DNA from: Clostridium swellfunianum
GTDB lineage: Bacteria; Bacillota; Clostridia; Clostridiales; Clostridiaceae
Length of the DNA: 64,000 bases
Direction: 5' to 3'
NCBI RefSeq assembly: GCF_023656515.1
Contig: NZ_JAMOFV010000006.1
Span: forward strand, 934,336 to 998,335
A model generated the notes under the pieces. The model searched no databases. It was not told the DNA's origin and was given only the letters and a program-made list of their open reading frames with translations. Positions 1 through 7,168 of this stretch are shown here, in pieces (position 1 is the first letter of the stretch; every line of letters begins with the position of its first letter). The translations under genes and the position numbers were made by a program.

Positions 1-1
1 A

Positions 2-91
2 ATTATGGCAGTTTCAATAGTAAATGTTTTTTCTCAGGTAGGTTTTATAAGGTCGCAGCAGCTGCATAAAGAAAGAAGTGTAAATGAGTAA
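2..91 (+). CDS. C-terminal end of an upstream gene (partial)
   Basis: An open frame enters from the left edge and ends at a TAA whose last base is the A of the next ATG (TAATG). The visible 29 residues begin with a hydrophobic stretch (IMAVSIVNVFSQVGFI) and end in a charged tail. The stop-start overlap implies translational coupling to the FtsX-type permease that follows, so this is probably the preceding member of the same operon. Too little is present to name a family. Confidence 0.6.
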   Translation: MMAVSIVNVFSQVGFIRSQQLHKERSVNE

Positions 92-1296
92 TGAAAAAGA
101 TGAGGTTGACAACATTTGTAATGGCTATTAAAAACCTTAAAAAACGTTCCTTTAGGACAAAAGGTCTTATAGCTATTACTGCTGTATTAGCATTTACAAT
201 TTTTTGTGGAGCATTGCTATCAGAAAGTTTAAGATTAGGCAAAAATTATATGTCAGGCCGAATGGGAGCAGATATTATGGTAGTACCCCGCGGGTGTGCA
301 CTTCAGCTTCAGAATACACTTTTAAGAAGTGAGTCTAATACCTTTTATATGAGCGAAAATCTAGAAGATAGAATTTTAGAAATGCCTGGAGTAGAAAAAG
401 TTTCTCCTCAATTATATATTGGGTCCCTAAATGCTTCCTGTTGTACAGTGCCGGTACAGCTAATAGGGTTTGATCCTACAACGGATTTTACAATAAGGTC
501 CTGGATGACAAAGATTGATAGCAGTGAGCTAGGCTTTGGAGAGGTTGTAATAGGAAGTCGTGTAAATGCAGCAATTGGGTCTGACATTTGGTTGTTTGGT
601 CAGCCCCTTAAGGTGGCGGCAACCTTAGATGATACAGGAATGGGTTTTAATTCTTCAGTATTTATGACAATAGATACTGCTAAACATATGATAGAAACAT
701 CACAAGAAGCAGCAGTTCATCCTGCAGGAAGTGGAAAAGAGCCTGTGTCAGCATTGTTTATTAAATTGACTAATGACTCAGACGCATCTAAAATAGGCAA
801 AATTATTTTGAACAAATATCCTCAAACAGATGTCGTTATATTGGATGAGATGATGGATAATATTAAATCTCAAGTAAAAAATATAAAAATTTTAGCATAT
901 AGCATTCAAGGGCTCTTATGGGCAGCAGCCGTTATAATTCTTATAGTAATATATGAATTTGCAGCAAATGAACGTAAGCGTGAATTTGGATTGTTATTGG
1001 TAATTGGCGCTACTCGCCAAAAGCTTGAAAGCATGCTTATGACTGAAACATTGATTATAAGCTTTTGGGGAGCATTTTTAGGAGCAAGTACAGCAAGTTT
1101 AATTATGTTTGAATTCCGCATGTTAATTGCAATATCACTAGGAATCCCGTATATGCATCCTACAATAGGGCAAACAATGAGATTAGCTGCTATGAGTATT
1201 GTAATCTCATTACTTACAGGTATAATTGCTTGCATCTTTTCTATAAAACGCATAGAACATTTTGAAACCCATATTATGATAAGGGAGTATGAATAA
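91..1296 (+). CDS. ABC transporter permease, FtsX/MacB type
   Basis: A 401-residue integral membrane protein with one N-terminal membrane segment (about residues 25-45), a large extracytoplasmic domain (about 50-265) and three C-terminal membrane segments (about 268-292, 318-340 and 366-386). This is the FtsX/MacB permease layout. The motif GADIMVVPRG just after the first helix is, from memory, typical of permeases found with P19/FTR1-type iron transport operons; that link is inference. The stop is three bases before the ATPase gene, so the two form one transporter. It could instead act in export or lipoprotein handling. Confidence 0.85.
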   Translation: MKKMRLTTFVMAIKNLKKRSFRTKGLIAITAVLAFTIFCGALLSESLRLGKNYMSGRMGADIMVVPRGCALQLQNTLLRSESNTFYMSENLEDRILEMPGVEKVSPQLYIGSLNASCCTVPVQLIGFDPTTDFTIRSWMTKIDSSELGFGEVVIGSRVNAAIGSDIWLFGQPLKVAATLDDTGMGFNSSVFMTIDTAKHMIETSQEAAVHPAGSGKEPVSALFIKLTNDSDASKIGKIILNKYPQTDVVILDEMMDNIKSQVKNIKILAYSIQGLLWAAAVIILIVIYEFAANERKREFGLLLVIGATRQKLESMLMTETLIISFWGAFLGASTASLIMFEFRMLIAISLGIPYMHPTIGQTMRLAAMSIVISLLTGIIACIFSIKRIEHFETHIMIREYE

Positions 1297-1299
1297 ATA

Positions 1300-1974
1300 A
1301 TGCTGGAATTGAGACAGTTAAAGAAGACCTATGAAAGAACTAATATGTCCTCATTTACCGCAGTAGAAAATGTAAACATCAAAATTATGCCTGGAGATTT
1401 TATCAGTATCATAGGCAGGTCTGGAAGTGGAAAATCAACTATCTTGAATATGATTGCAGGTCTGCTTCGTCCGACCGATGGAAAGATCCTAATAAATGGT
1501 TATGATTTATGGTCTATGAATGATACAGCTATGGCAAAAATCCGTAATTCTAAGATTGGATATATACCACAGGGACCTAGCCTTCTTTCGAATCTATCAA
1601 TATTAGATAATGTTCGCCTGCCCTTTTGCTTTTTACATAAAAAAGGAAGTGGTATTGAGCCTGCAATGGCTCTTCTAGAGGAGATTGGCTTAAAAGATTT
1701 GGCTGAAAGATATCCAGCTGAGCTTTCAGGTGGTGAAATGAGAAGAGCAGCTATTGCTCGAGCACTTATAAATAATCCTGAAATTTTAATTGCAGATGAG
1801 CCTACTGGTGATTTAGATGATGAAACTACTAAAGAAGTAATGAAATTGTTTTATGATATAAATTGTAATGGTACTACAATTCTTATGGTTACTCATGAAA
1901 ATGAGATTGCGACCTTAGGTAACAGATTATTCATTATGTCTTCAGGAAAATTGATAGAGAAAAAATCAAAATAG
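1300..1974 (+). CDS. ABC transporter ATP-binding protein, LolD/MacB type
   Basis: A 224-residue nucleotide-binding subunit. The Walker A motif (GRSGSGKST), the signature motif (LSGGEMRRAAIARAL), Walker B (ILIADEPTGDLD) and the switch histidine (VTHE) are all intact. The EPTGDLD sequence and the length match the LolD/MacB/FtsE group that partners FtsX-type permeases. It starts three bases after the permease stop and is followed at once by a strong terminator, so it is the last gene of its operon. Confidence 0.93.
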   Translation: MLELRQLKKTYERTNMSSFTAVENVNIKIMPGDFISIIGRSGSGKSTILNMIAGLLRPTDGKILINGYDLWSMNDTAMAKIRNSKIGYIPQGPSLLSNLSILDNVRLPFCFLHKKGSGIEPAMALLEEIGLKDLAERYPAELSGGEMRRAAIARALINNPEILIADEPTGDLDDETTKEVMKLFYDINCNGTTILMVTHENEIATLGNRLFIMSSGKLIEKKSK

Positions 1975-2040
1975 CTTATATATCCTAATTAAAATTACTA
2001 TTATTAGTAGAGAAGTAATTAGGATATATAAGCTGTTTTT
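1973..2040 (+). terminator. Rho-independent terminator of the ABC operon
   Basis: Perfect 19-bp inverted repeat (arms 1973-1991 and 2016-2034) followed by GTTTTT. The left arm begins inside the stop codon of the ATPase gene. Confidence 0.9.
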
Positions 2041-2370
2041 AATGAGATGTTAATTATTAAAACTGACTTTATATTAAATTTATAATGTACGTATATTATC
2101 TTGCTTTACAACAAAATAGAACTTAACATTTTCCGCATCAAAACTTGTGCTTAAAAAATCATGGTTTCCTTAGCTTAGGTTTCTATTGTAAATAAAATTT
2201 AATAATAAACAATTCAGCAATTGATGATATTATCTCGGAAAAGAATAAAACATTTGCAATTTCATCACAATTACAACACTATTTAATCGAAAAGATTGGT
2301 TAATATAAAAATGTACCGCAAAGATGGTAATAACAATATAAAAAAAGAATTAATGAGGAGGAAATTGAGA
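2041..2370. other. Intergenic region before the DUF2680 gene
   Basis: About 330 bases without a convincing gene. The only structure seen is a quasi-palindrome around 2082-2099 centred on TACGTA. No good -35/-10 pair was found. In-frame codons 2296-2370 could extend the next gene, but they lack a ribosome-binding site and precede a clear signal peptide. Confidence 0.4.
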
Positions 2371-2868
2371 ATGAAAAAGAGAAACATTATAACTGCTTTA
2401 ACACTTACTATGGCTATAGGCATGGGGGCAACTGCATATGCTGCGTCAGCAGACAATACAGCAGCCGCTGGATCAGGGCAAAGGTTAGGCTTAGGAAGAA
2501 TTACATCTATGAGAGGGTACGATAATATAACTAATATACTTAAGAATAAGCTAGGTATATCAGATTCTGATATAATAAATGCTAGAAACTCAGGAAAAAC
2601 ACTTTATGACTTAGCTGAAGAAAAAGGAATGACTGATGAGCAGTTAAAAACATCATTACTTGAAGAGAGGTCAAAGGCTATTGATGATGCGGTAGCTAAA
2701 GGTACAATTACAAAGGATGAGGGAGAGAATTTAAAAGCAAAATTAAATGATAATATGCAAAATTGTACTGGAAACTTTGGGCAAGGACAAGGTCAAGGCA
2801 GAGGCCAAGGTGGTAGAATGATGGGTAATGGTCAAGGACGAGGTTGTATTGCTACACCAAGCAAATAA
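2371..2868 (+). CDS. secreted DUF2680 (YckD-like) protein
   Basis: A 165-residue exported protein. The ATG at 2371 is chosen because GAGGAGG lies just upstream and the first residues (MKKRNIITALTLTMAI...ATAYAAS) form a typical signal peptide; an in-frame start at 2296 would bury it. The middle has the helical repeat-like segment of DUF2680 proteins (LGISDSDIINARNSGKTL...AEEKGMT). The tail is rich in Gly, Gln and Arg (GQGQGRGQGGRMMGNGQGRG) and ends near a lone Cys. Its function is unknown. It stands alone between terminators. Confidence 0.8.
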   Translation: MKKRNIITALTLTMAIGMGATAYAASADNTAAAGSGQRLGLGRITSMRGYDNITNILKNKLGISDSDIINARNSGKTLYDLAEEKGMTDEQLKTSLLEERSKAIDDAVAKGTITKDEGENLKAKLNDNMQNCTGNFGQGQGQGRGQGGRMMGNGQGRGCIATPSK

Positions 2869-2897
2869 TTTCATAGGTGATACAAACTAATTTATTA

Positions 2898-2934
2898 AAA
2901 GAGGATGTCTTAGTACAATCCTCTTTCTATTTTT
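2898..2934 (+). terminator. terminator after the DUF2680 gene
   Basis: A 9-bp stem, AAAGAGGAT/ATCCTCTTT, followed by CTATTTTT. Confidence 0.75.
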
Positions 2935-3056
2935 ATAATGTGAAAAAATAACTTTATTTCATATAAATTCACAAATACATCACACATTTATGGAAAATAG
3001 AACAAAATATATAGCTATAATCTTTATATAAAATTGGATGAGGGAGTGAATTAATA

Positions 3057-4376
3057 ATGAAAAAATCAAAGAAAATAATAATGCGAAGAGGCATACAAAT
3101 ATTCTTTTTTATGTTTATTGCATTGGTATCATTAAATCATAGTCTAGTTGAAAGAGGTATGGAAATACCACTATTGTCATCTATTTCTCTTCATGCATTA
3201 TGTCCTTTTGGAGGAGTAACAACCATATATCAATTTTTAACTGCAGGAACTTTTGTTAAAAAACTACATGAGTCTTCTCTTGTATTGATGGCAATAGGCA
3301 TATTATTAGCAGTTTTGTTTGGTCCAGTATTTTGTGGATGGGTATGCCCTTTAGGCGCATTTCAAGAGTGGATTTCTAAAATAGGAAAAAAGATTTTTAA
3401 AAAAAGGTACAATAAATTTATACCATATAAATACGATAAATATCTAAGATACTTAAGATATATTATACTTGTTTGGGTAGTATACATGACTGCTGCCACT
3501 GGGAAAATCGCTTTTGAGGCCTATGATCCATTTTATACTTTATTTAATTTGTGGAGCTCAGAACTAGCAGTAAGTGGTTTAATAATTCTTATATCAGTTG
3601 TATTAGCTTCTTTATTTGTTGAAAGGCCTTGGTGCAAATATGCTTGCCCTTATGGTGCTTTTCTAGGTATATTCAATTTGTTTAGAGTGTTCGGAATAAA
3701 GAGAAATAGTGCAACCTGCGTATCCTGTAAAAAGTGTGATAAAAGCTGTCCAATGAATATAAATGTATCTGAGACTAGTGCAGTAAAAAATCATCAATGT
3801 ATATCCTGTATGAAATGTACTTCAGAGGAAACATGTTCAGTATCAAGCACAGTTAATTTAAGCAGTAATTTATCAGGAAGAAATTTAAAACCATTAACTG
3901 CAGTAATAGTTTCGGTTGTAATACTTTTTGGTGGCATTGGAGTATCTAAAATCTTCAATGTATGGATTACAGAATCTACAAAGATACCTGCAAAGTATAC
4001 AAATGGAGAACTTTCAGGTCAGTTTAATCCTGCAGATATTAGAGGGTCATATACACTTAACGACATAAATAAATCTTTTGAAGTGCCAGTAAAAGATTTA
4101 GCTGAGGCTTTTGGAATTAAAGAAGTAAAAGATTTAGGAAGTTTTAAGGTGAAAGATATTGAGAATATATATGCACAATATAAACAAACTGAAAAGGAAA
4201 TAGGAACTGAAAACGTAAGATATTTTGTAGCTCTTTATAAGGCTTTGCCATATGACATGCCTTTAGATAAGTATCTTCCACAACCAGCACTGAAGGTCTT
4301 GGAAAATAGCGGGAAACTCACTGAGACACAGAAGAAGTATGTCCAAAGCCACCTAGTTTCTGTACCAAGCAAATAA
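3057..4376 (+). CDS. membrane 4Fe-4S polyferredoxin, NapH/YccM-like
   Basis: A 439-residue protein with about five membrane segments and several cysteine clusters. Two CxxxCP motifs (CGWVCPLGAF and CKYACPYGAF) are typical of NapH/NosR-type membrane iron-sulfur proteins. Two ferredoxin clusters follow (CVSCKKCDKSCP and CISCMKCTSEETCS); the second is irregular in spacing. The C-terminal 120 residues form a soluble domain rich in charged residues that is probably extracytoplasmic. The family moves electrons across or along the membrane. The partner is not evident here, though the ABC system upstream could be functionally linked. GAGGGAG precedes the start. Confidence 0.85.
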   Translation: MKKSKKIIMRRGIQIFFFMFIALVSLNHSLVERGMEIPLLSSISLHALCPFGGVTTIYQFLTAGTFVKKLHESSLVLMAIGILLAVLFGPVFCGWVCPLGAFQEWISKIGKKIFKKRYNKFIPYKYDKYLRYLRYIILVWVVYMTAATGKIAFEAYDPFYTLFNLWSSELAVSGLIILISVVLASLFVERPWCKYACPYGAFLGIFNLFRVFGIKRNSATCVSCKKCDKSCPMNINVSETSAVKNHQCISCMKCTSEETCSVSSTVNLSSNLSGRNLKPLTAVIVSVVILFGGIGVSKIFNVWITESTKIPAKYTNGELSGQFNPADIRGSYTLNDINKSFEVPVKDLAEAFGIKEVKDLGSFKVKDIENIYAQYKQTEKEIGTENVRYFVALYKALPYDMPLDKYLPQPALKVLENSGKLTETQKKYVQSHLVSVPSK

Positions 4377-4383
4377 ATGTATG

Positions 4384-4429
4384 ATTATATCTGAAATGAT
4401 TCTTTTAGAGGAATCATTTCAGATATAAT
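4384..4429. terminator. hairpin after the polyferredoxin gene
   Basis: Perfect 19-bp inverted repeat (4384-4402 / 4411-4429) with an 8-base loop. The T-tract is weak on the plus strand, so it may serve both strands. Confidence 0.7.
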
Positions 4430-4486
4430 TGCTTATTTAAATTTGTCTAATTTGTTGTAATCAAATCAGCTTAGTATGCTCTTAAT

Positions 4487-4570
4487 TTACTTCACATCTT
4501 TTATAGTTTTCTCAGCAAAGCTGTTGTTAACAATTTTGCTGTAAGGTGGTCTTTCAGTTATCAAGTCAGC
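4487..4570 (-). pseudogene. 3'-end fragment of an SsuA-like substrate-binding gene
   Basis: Read on the minus strand this encodes ADLITERPPYSKIVNNSF, continuing AEKTIKDVK and a stop. That is the last 27 residues of the intact SsuA/NMT1-type lipoprotein at 30369-31391, with one residue changed. At the DNA level I count 77 identities in 84 bases, and similarity ends abruptly at 4570. No start or upstream coding sequence exists. The two copies lie in the same orientation and bracket the whole glycan/rhamnose island, so this looks like a displaced gene end left by insertion or recombination. Confidence 0.88.
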
Positions 4571-4654
4571 AGAAAGATGATATCTTAATAGAAATAAGTA
4601 CGGCGATGCAGGTTTCTTTATTGCAATCAAGATAAAGAATTACAATTAAACTGG

Positions 4655-5539
4655 TTAAAAGGAGCTGCGGGAAGTAGTGATATAATTCTTAGGACTAAGC
4701 CCAACCATTTTTTTAAAACACTTAGAAAAATGATTTATGTCTTTGAAGCCTACTAAATACGCAATCTCAGTTATAGATTTGCTTGTGGTTTGGAGAAAAT
4801 CAATGGCTAAAGAGATTCGATAGTTTATTAGGTATTGATGCAGGGAGAAGCCAGTATGCTTAACCATTAATCTGTTTATATAAATAGGGTGAAAATTAAA
4901 ATATTCTCCAATTTCTTGGTTAGTTATCGGATTATGATAGTTTTTATGAATGTATTCAATTATTAAATCTATTTTATTGTTCATCATATAAGAGTCTGTA
5001 TTTGATGTTGAAAGACATCGAGCAATATCACATAAGATAGAAAGAAAGCTGCCTCGTATTTTATGGACATAATGTTTTTTTCTAGTCATATATTCATTTA
5101 TTAGTTCCATTAGCCTGCTTTCAATAGATTGCATATTTTTTAAATGAATTAGCTTATTAAATCCATTTAAATCATTAAACTCAATCACTTCTGAAATTCT
5201 TTCCTCATCAAAAATATTTGCTTTTTCTGGCGGTATAGGATAACTTATATCACTTTTCATGCATGTAAAATCAAAACTAATAGCTATGATAGACAGATGA
5301 TTTTGTGAATCAGTGTGTATGCTGTATTTGATTCCTGGTCTCCACAAAAAAAGATGACCTTTCGCAGCCTCATATCTAATATCATTAATGGTGAAGGCAC
5401 CTTTTCCATCGTATATGTACATAAGTCTGTAATCATAGGCTTTAACCTCTGTTAGTAATGGATTAGTTTCAACACTAAAGAAACGAGGGTATCTGATAAA
5501 AGGATTGATTTCATCAAAAGACATTACTATTCGATTCAT
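4655..5539 (-). CDS. AraC-family transcriptional regulator
   Basis: A 294-residue protein with a cupin-like sensor domain (about 1-160) and a C-terminal double helix-turn-helix (about 190-290; IAYLVGFKDINHFSKCFKKMVGLSP is the second helix-turn-helix region). It is divergent from the isomerase gene. GGAGGT precedes the chosen ATG. Three similar direct-repeat boxes lie in the shared intergenic region, two of them exactly 21 bp apart, as is usual for AraC-type sites. It most likely senses a sugar and activates the isomerase operon. The effector is unknown. Confidence 0.9.
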   Translation of the reverse strand: MNRIVMSFDEINPFIRYPRFFSVETNPLLTEVKAYDYRLMYIYDGKGAFTINDIRYEAAKGHLFLWRPGIKYSIHTDSQNHLSIIAISFDFTCMKSDISYPIPPEKANIFDEERISEVIEFNDLNGFNKLIHLKNMQSIESRLMELINEYMTRKKHYVHKIRGSFLSILCDIARCLSTSNTDSYMMNNKIDLIIEYIHKNYHNPITNQEIGEYFNFHPIYINRLMVKHTGFSLHQYLINYRISLAIDFLQTTSKSITEIAYLVGFKDINHFSKCFKKMVGLSPKNYITTSRSSF

Positions 5540-5557
5540 CTGAATACCTCCATAAAA

Positions 5558-5591
5558 GGTTTACTTTATACTAATAACGGTTTGCTTTATA
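5558..5591 (+). promoter_or_regulatory. AraC-type direct-repeat operator
   Basis: Two 13-bp boxes, GGTTTACTTTATA (5558-5570) and GGTTTGCTTTATA (5579-5591), differ at one base and are 21 bp apart, two helical turns. The pair ends just upstream of where the -35 would lie for the TATAAT at 5617-5622, which has no good -35 of its own. This is the class II activation layout. The binding protein is inferred to be the AraC regulator at 4655-5539. Confidence 0.65.
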
Positions 5592-5616
5592 TATATATAT
5601 AAGCATGTATACCGTA

Positions 5617-5622
5617 TATAAT
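5617..5622 (+). promoter_or_regulatory. -10 box of the isomerase operon promoter
   Basis: TATAAT about 80 bases before the isomerase start. No recognisable -35 stands 16-18 bases upstream; the AraC-type repeat pair sits there instead, so the promoter is probably activator-dependent. Confidence 0.5.
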
Positions 5623-5666
5623 CAAGCTATAAATAAAAATAGATTCTTAGATAGTGTGTGTTATAA

Positions 5667-5679
5667 GGTTTATTTTGTA
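5667..5679 (+). promoter_or_regulatory. third copy of the AraC-type box
   Basis: GGTTTATTTTGTA resembles the boxes at 5558 and 5579 (11 of 13 bases match the first). It lies downstream of the -10, within the leader of the isomerase gene, where a bound regulator could repress or form a loop. Confidence 0.4.
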
Positions 5680-5703
5680 TAGTTTATTTAGGGAGGAAAT
5701 AAG

Positions 5704-7152
5704 ATGCTTCAAAGATTAAAGAAAAGAAACGCAAAAATAGGAGTATTTGCTGTAGGTCATGACACCTATTGGGGTCAATTTGAAGGGTTACTTGATAACC
5801 TCATGGGGTATCATGAGATTTTTAAAGGAATGGTTGAGGAAAATGAAGTTGAAGTTATTGATTATGGAATGGTTGACAGCAGCATGGCTGCCTTTGAAAT
5901 ACTTGAAAAAATGAAGGCTGATAATGTTGATATGCTCTTTTGTAATATGGTAACCTATGCTACTTCATCTACTTTTGCGCCTATTATAAGAAATATTGAT
6001 GCTCCTATTGTATTAGTTACTCTTCAACCTTTGGGAGGATTGGACTATTCAAAGGCAAATACCTTCATGCAGCTTGAGAACGATAATATTTGTTCAGTAC
6101 CTGAGTTTACTGGTGTTGCTATAAGGATGGGCAAGAAAGTTAGCGATATTGTTATAGGAACACTGTACAATGATGAAAATGCTAAAGCAGAAATTGCACA
6201 GTGGTGTGAAATTTCTAAAGTATTGCATGACTTAAGGGGTGCTAGAATGGGTCTTATGGGCCATGTTTTAGAAGCTATGTATGATATGCACGCTGACCCT
6301 ACTGCTATAGCTTCAGCCTTTGGTGTTCATGTCCCGCTTATTGAAGTAGACGATGTTATTAGGCTATATAATACAATCACTGAAGTGGAAATAGAGAGAA
6401 AAAAGGAATTAATTAAAGAAGAATTTGATATGCCAGATCCCAAAAGTGATCCTGTAACTATGAAATTGGCTGAAGCAGACTTGAATCAAGCTGCTAAAAC
6501 TGCTGTAGCGCTGGACAAGCTTATTGAAAAATATAAGCTGACTGGCTTGGCGTATTACTATGAGGGACTTGAAGGATCGCTGCATAGAACAGTTGCAAGC
6601 TCTTTTATAGTAGGTAATTCCATATTAAATGCACAAGGATTTCCTATGTGTGGTGAATATGATATTAAAACCTGCATAGCAATGTTAATTATGGACAGGT
6701 TAAACATTGGAGGCAGCTTTGCAGAATTCCACCCCTTCGACTTCAGAGAAGACTTTATTTTAGTAGGTCATGACGGACCGCATCATTTAGCCATTGCTGA
6801 AGGAAAACCCATTTTAAGGACTCTAATAAAGTATCACGGCAAGCCTGGGAACGGCGCATCTGTTGAATTTAAACTGAAGGAAGGTCCAATTACCATGCTC
6901 GGAATTACTCAAAATGCTGAGGGGAAATTTAAATTTGTAATTGGGGAAGGCATATCTAAGAAAGGACCTATTCCTGCAACTGGAAACACTAATACTCGTG
7001 GTTTCTTTGAACCAAATACAAAAGAGTTTGTAAAAGCATGGGTTATGGAAGGGCCTACACATCACTATGCTTTAGGAGTAGGACACCATGCAAAAACATT
7101 AAAGAAAATTGCGGAAGTATTAGGGATTGAAGCTGTGATTGTAAAAGCATAA
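5704..7152 (+). CDS. L-arabinose/L-fucose isomerase family protein
   Basis: A 482-residue cytoplasmic aldose-ketose isomerase of the AraA/FucI superfamily, close to the usual AraA length of about 490-500. Candidate metal and catalytic residues are visible: glutamates in YYYEGLEG and MCGEYDIKT, and histidines in FAEFHPFDF and the C-terminal HHYALGVGHH. GGGAGG precedes the start and a divergent AraC regulator lies upstream. The true substrate is uncertain: the window has no AraB, AraD, FucK or FucA, only RhaB and RhaD. It may feed a deoxy or pentose sugar released by the neighbouring glycosidases into RhaB. It is probably co-transcribed with the 820-residue protein, which starts 16 bases downstream. 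Confidence 0.85.
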   Translation: MLQRLKKRNAKIGVFAVGHDTYWGQFEGLLDNLMGYHEIFKGMVEENEVEVIDYGMVDSSMAAFEILEKMKADNVDMLFCNMVTYATSSTFAPIIRNIDAPIVLVTLQPLGGLDYSKANTFMQLENDNICSVPEFTGVAIRMGKKVSDIVIGTLYNDENAKAEIAQWCEISKVLHDLRGARMGLMGHVLEAMYDMHADPTAIASAFGVHVPLIEVDDVIRLYNTITEVEIERKKELIKEEFDMPDPKSDPVTMKLAEADLNQAAKTAVALDKLIEKYKLTGLAYYYEGLEGSLHRTVASSFIVGNSILNAQGFPMCGEYDIKTCIAMLIMDRLNIGGSFAEFHPFDFREDFILVGHDGPHHLAIAEGKPILRTLIKYHGKPGNGASVEFKLKEGPITMLGITQNAEGKFKFVIGEGISKKGPIPATGNTNTRGFFEPNTKEFVKAWVMEGPTHHYALGVGHHAKTLKKIAEVLGIEAVIVKA

Positions 7153-7168
7153 CAAAAGGAGCGATAGC

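Noticed and set aside
2082-2099. Quasi-palindrome around TACGTA resembling the trehalose operator
   Set aside because: It lies about 280 bases before the DUF2680 gene without a recognisable promoter, and differs from the operator outside the TACGTA core. Probably chance in AT-rich DNA.
5580-5600. (TA)n tract as a repeat element
   Set aside because: A short dinucleotide run within the promoter region; common in AT-rich genomes.
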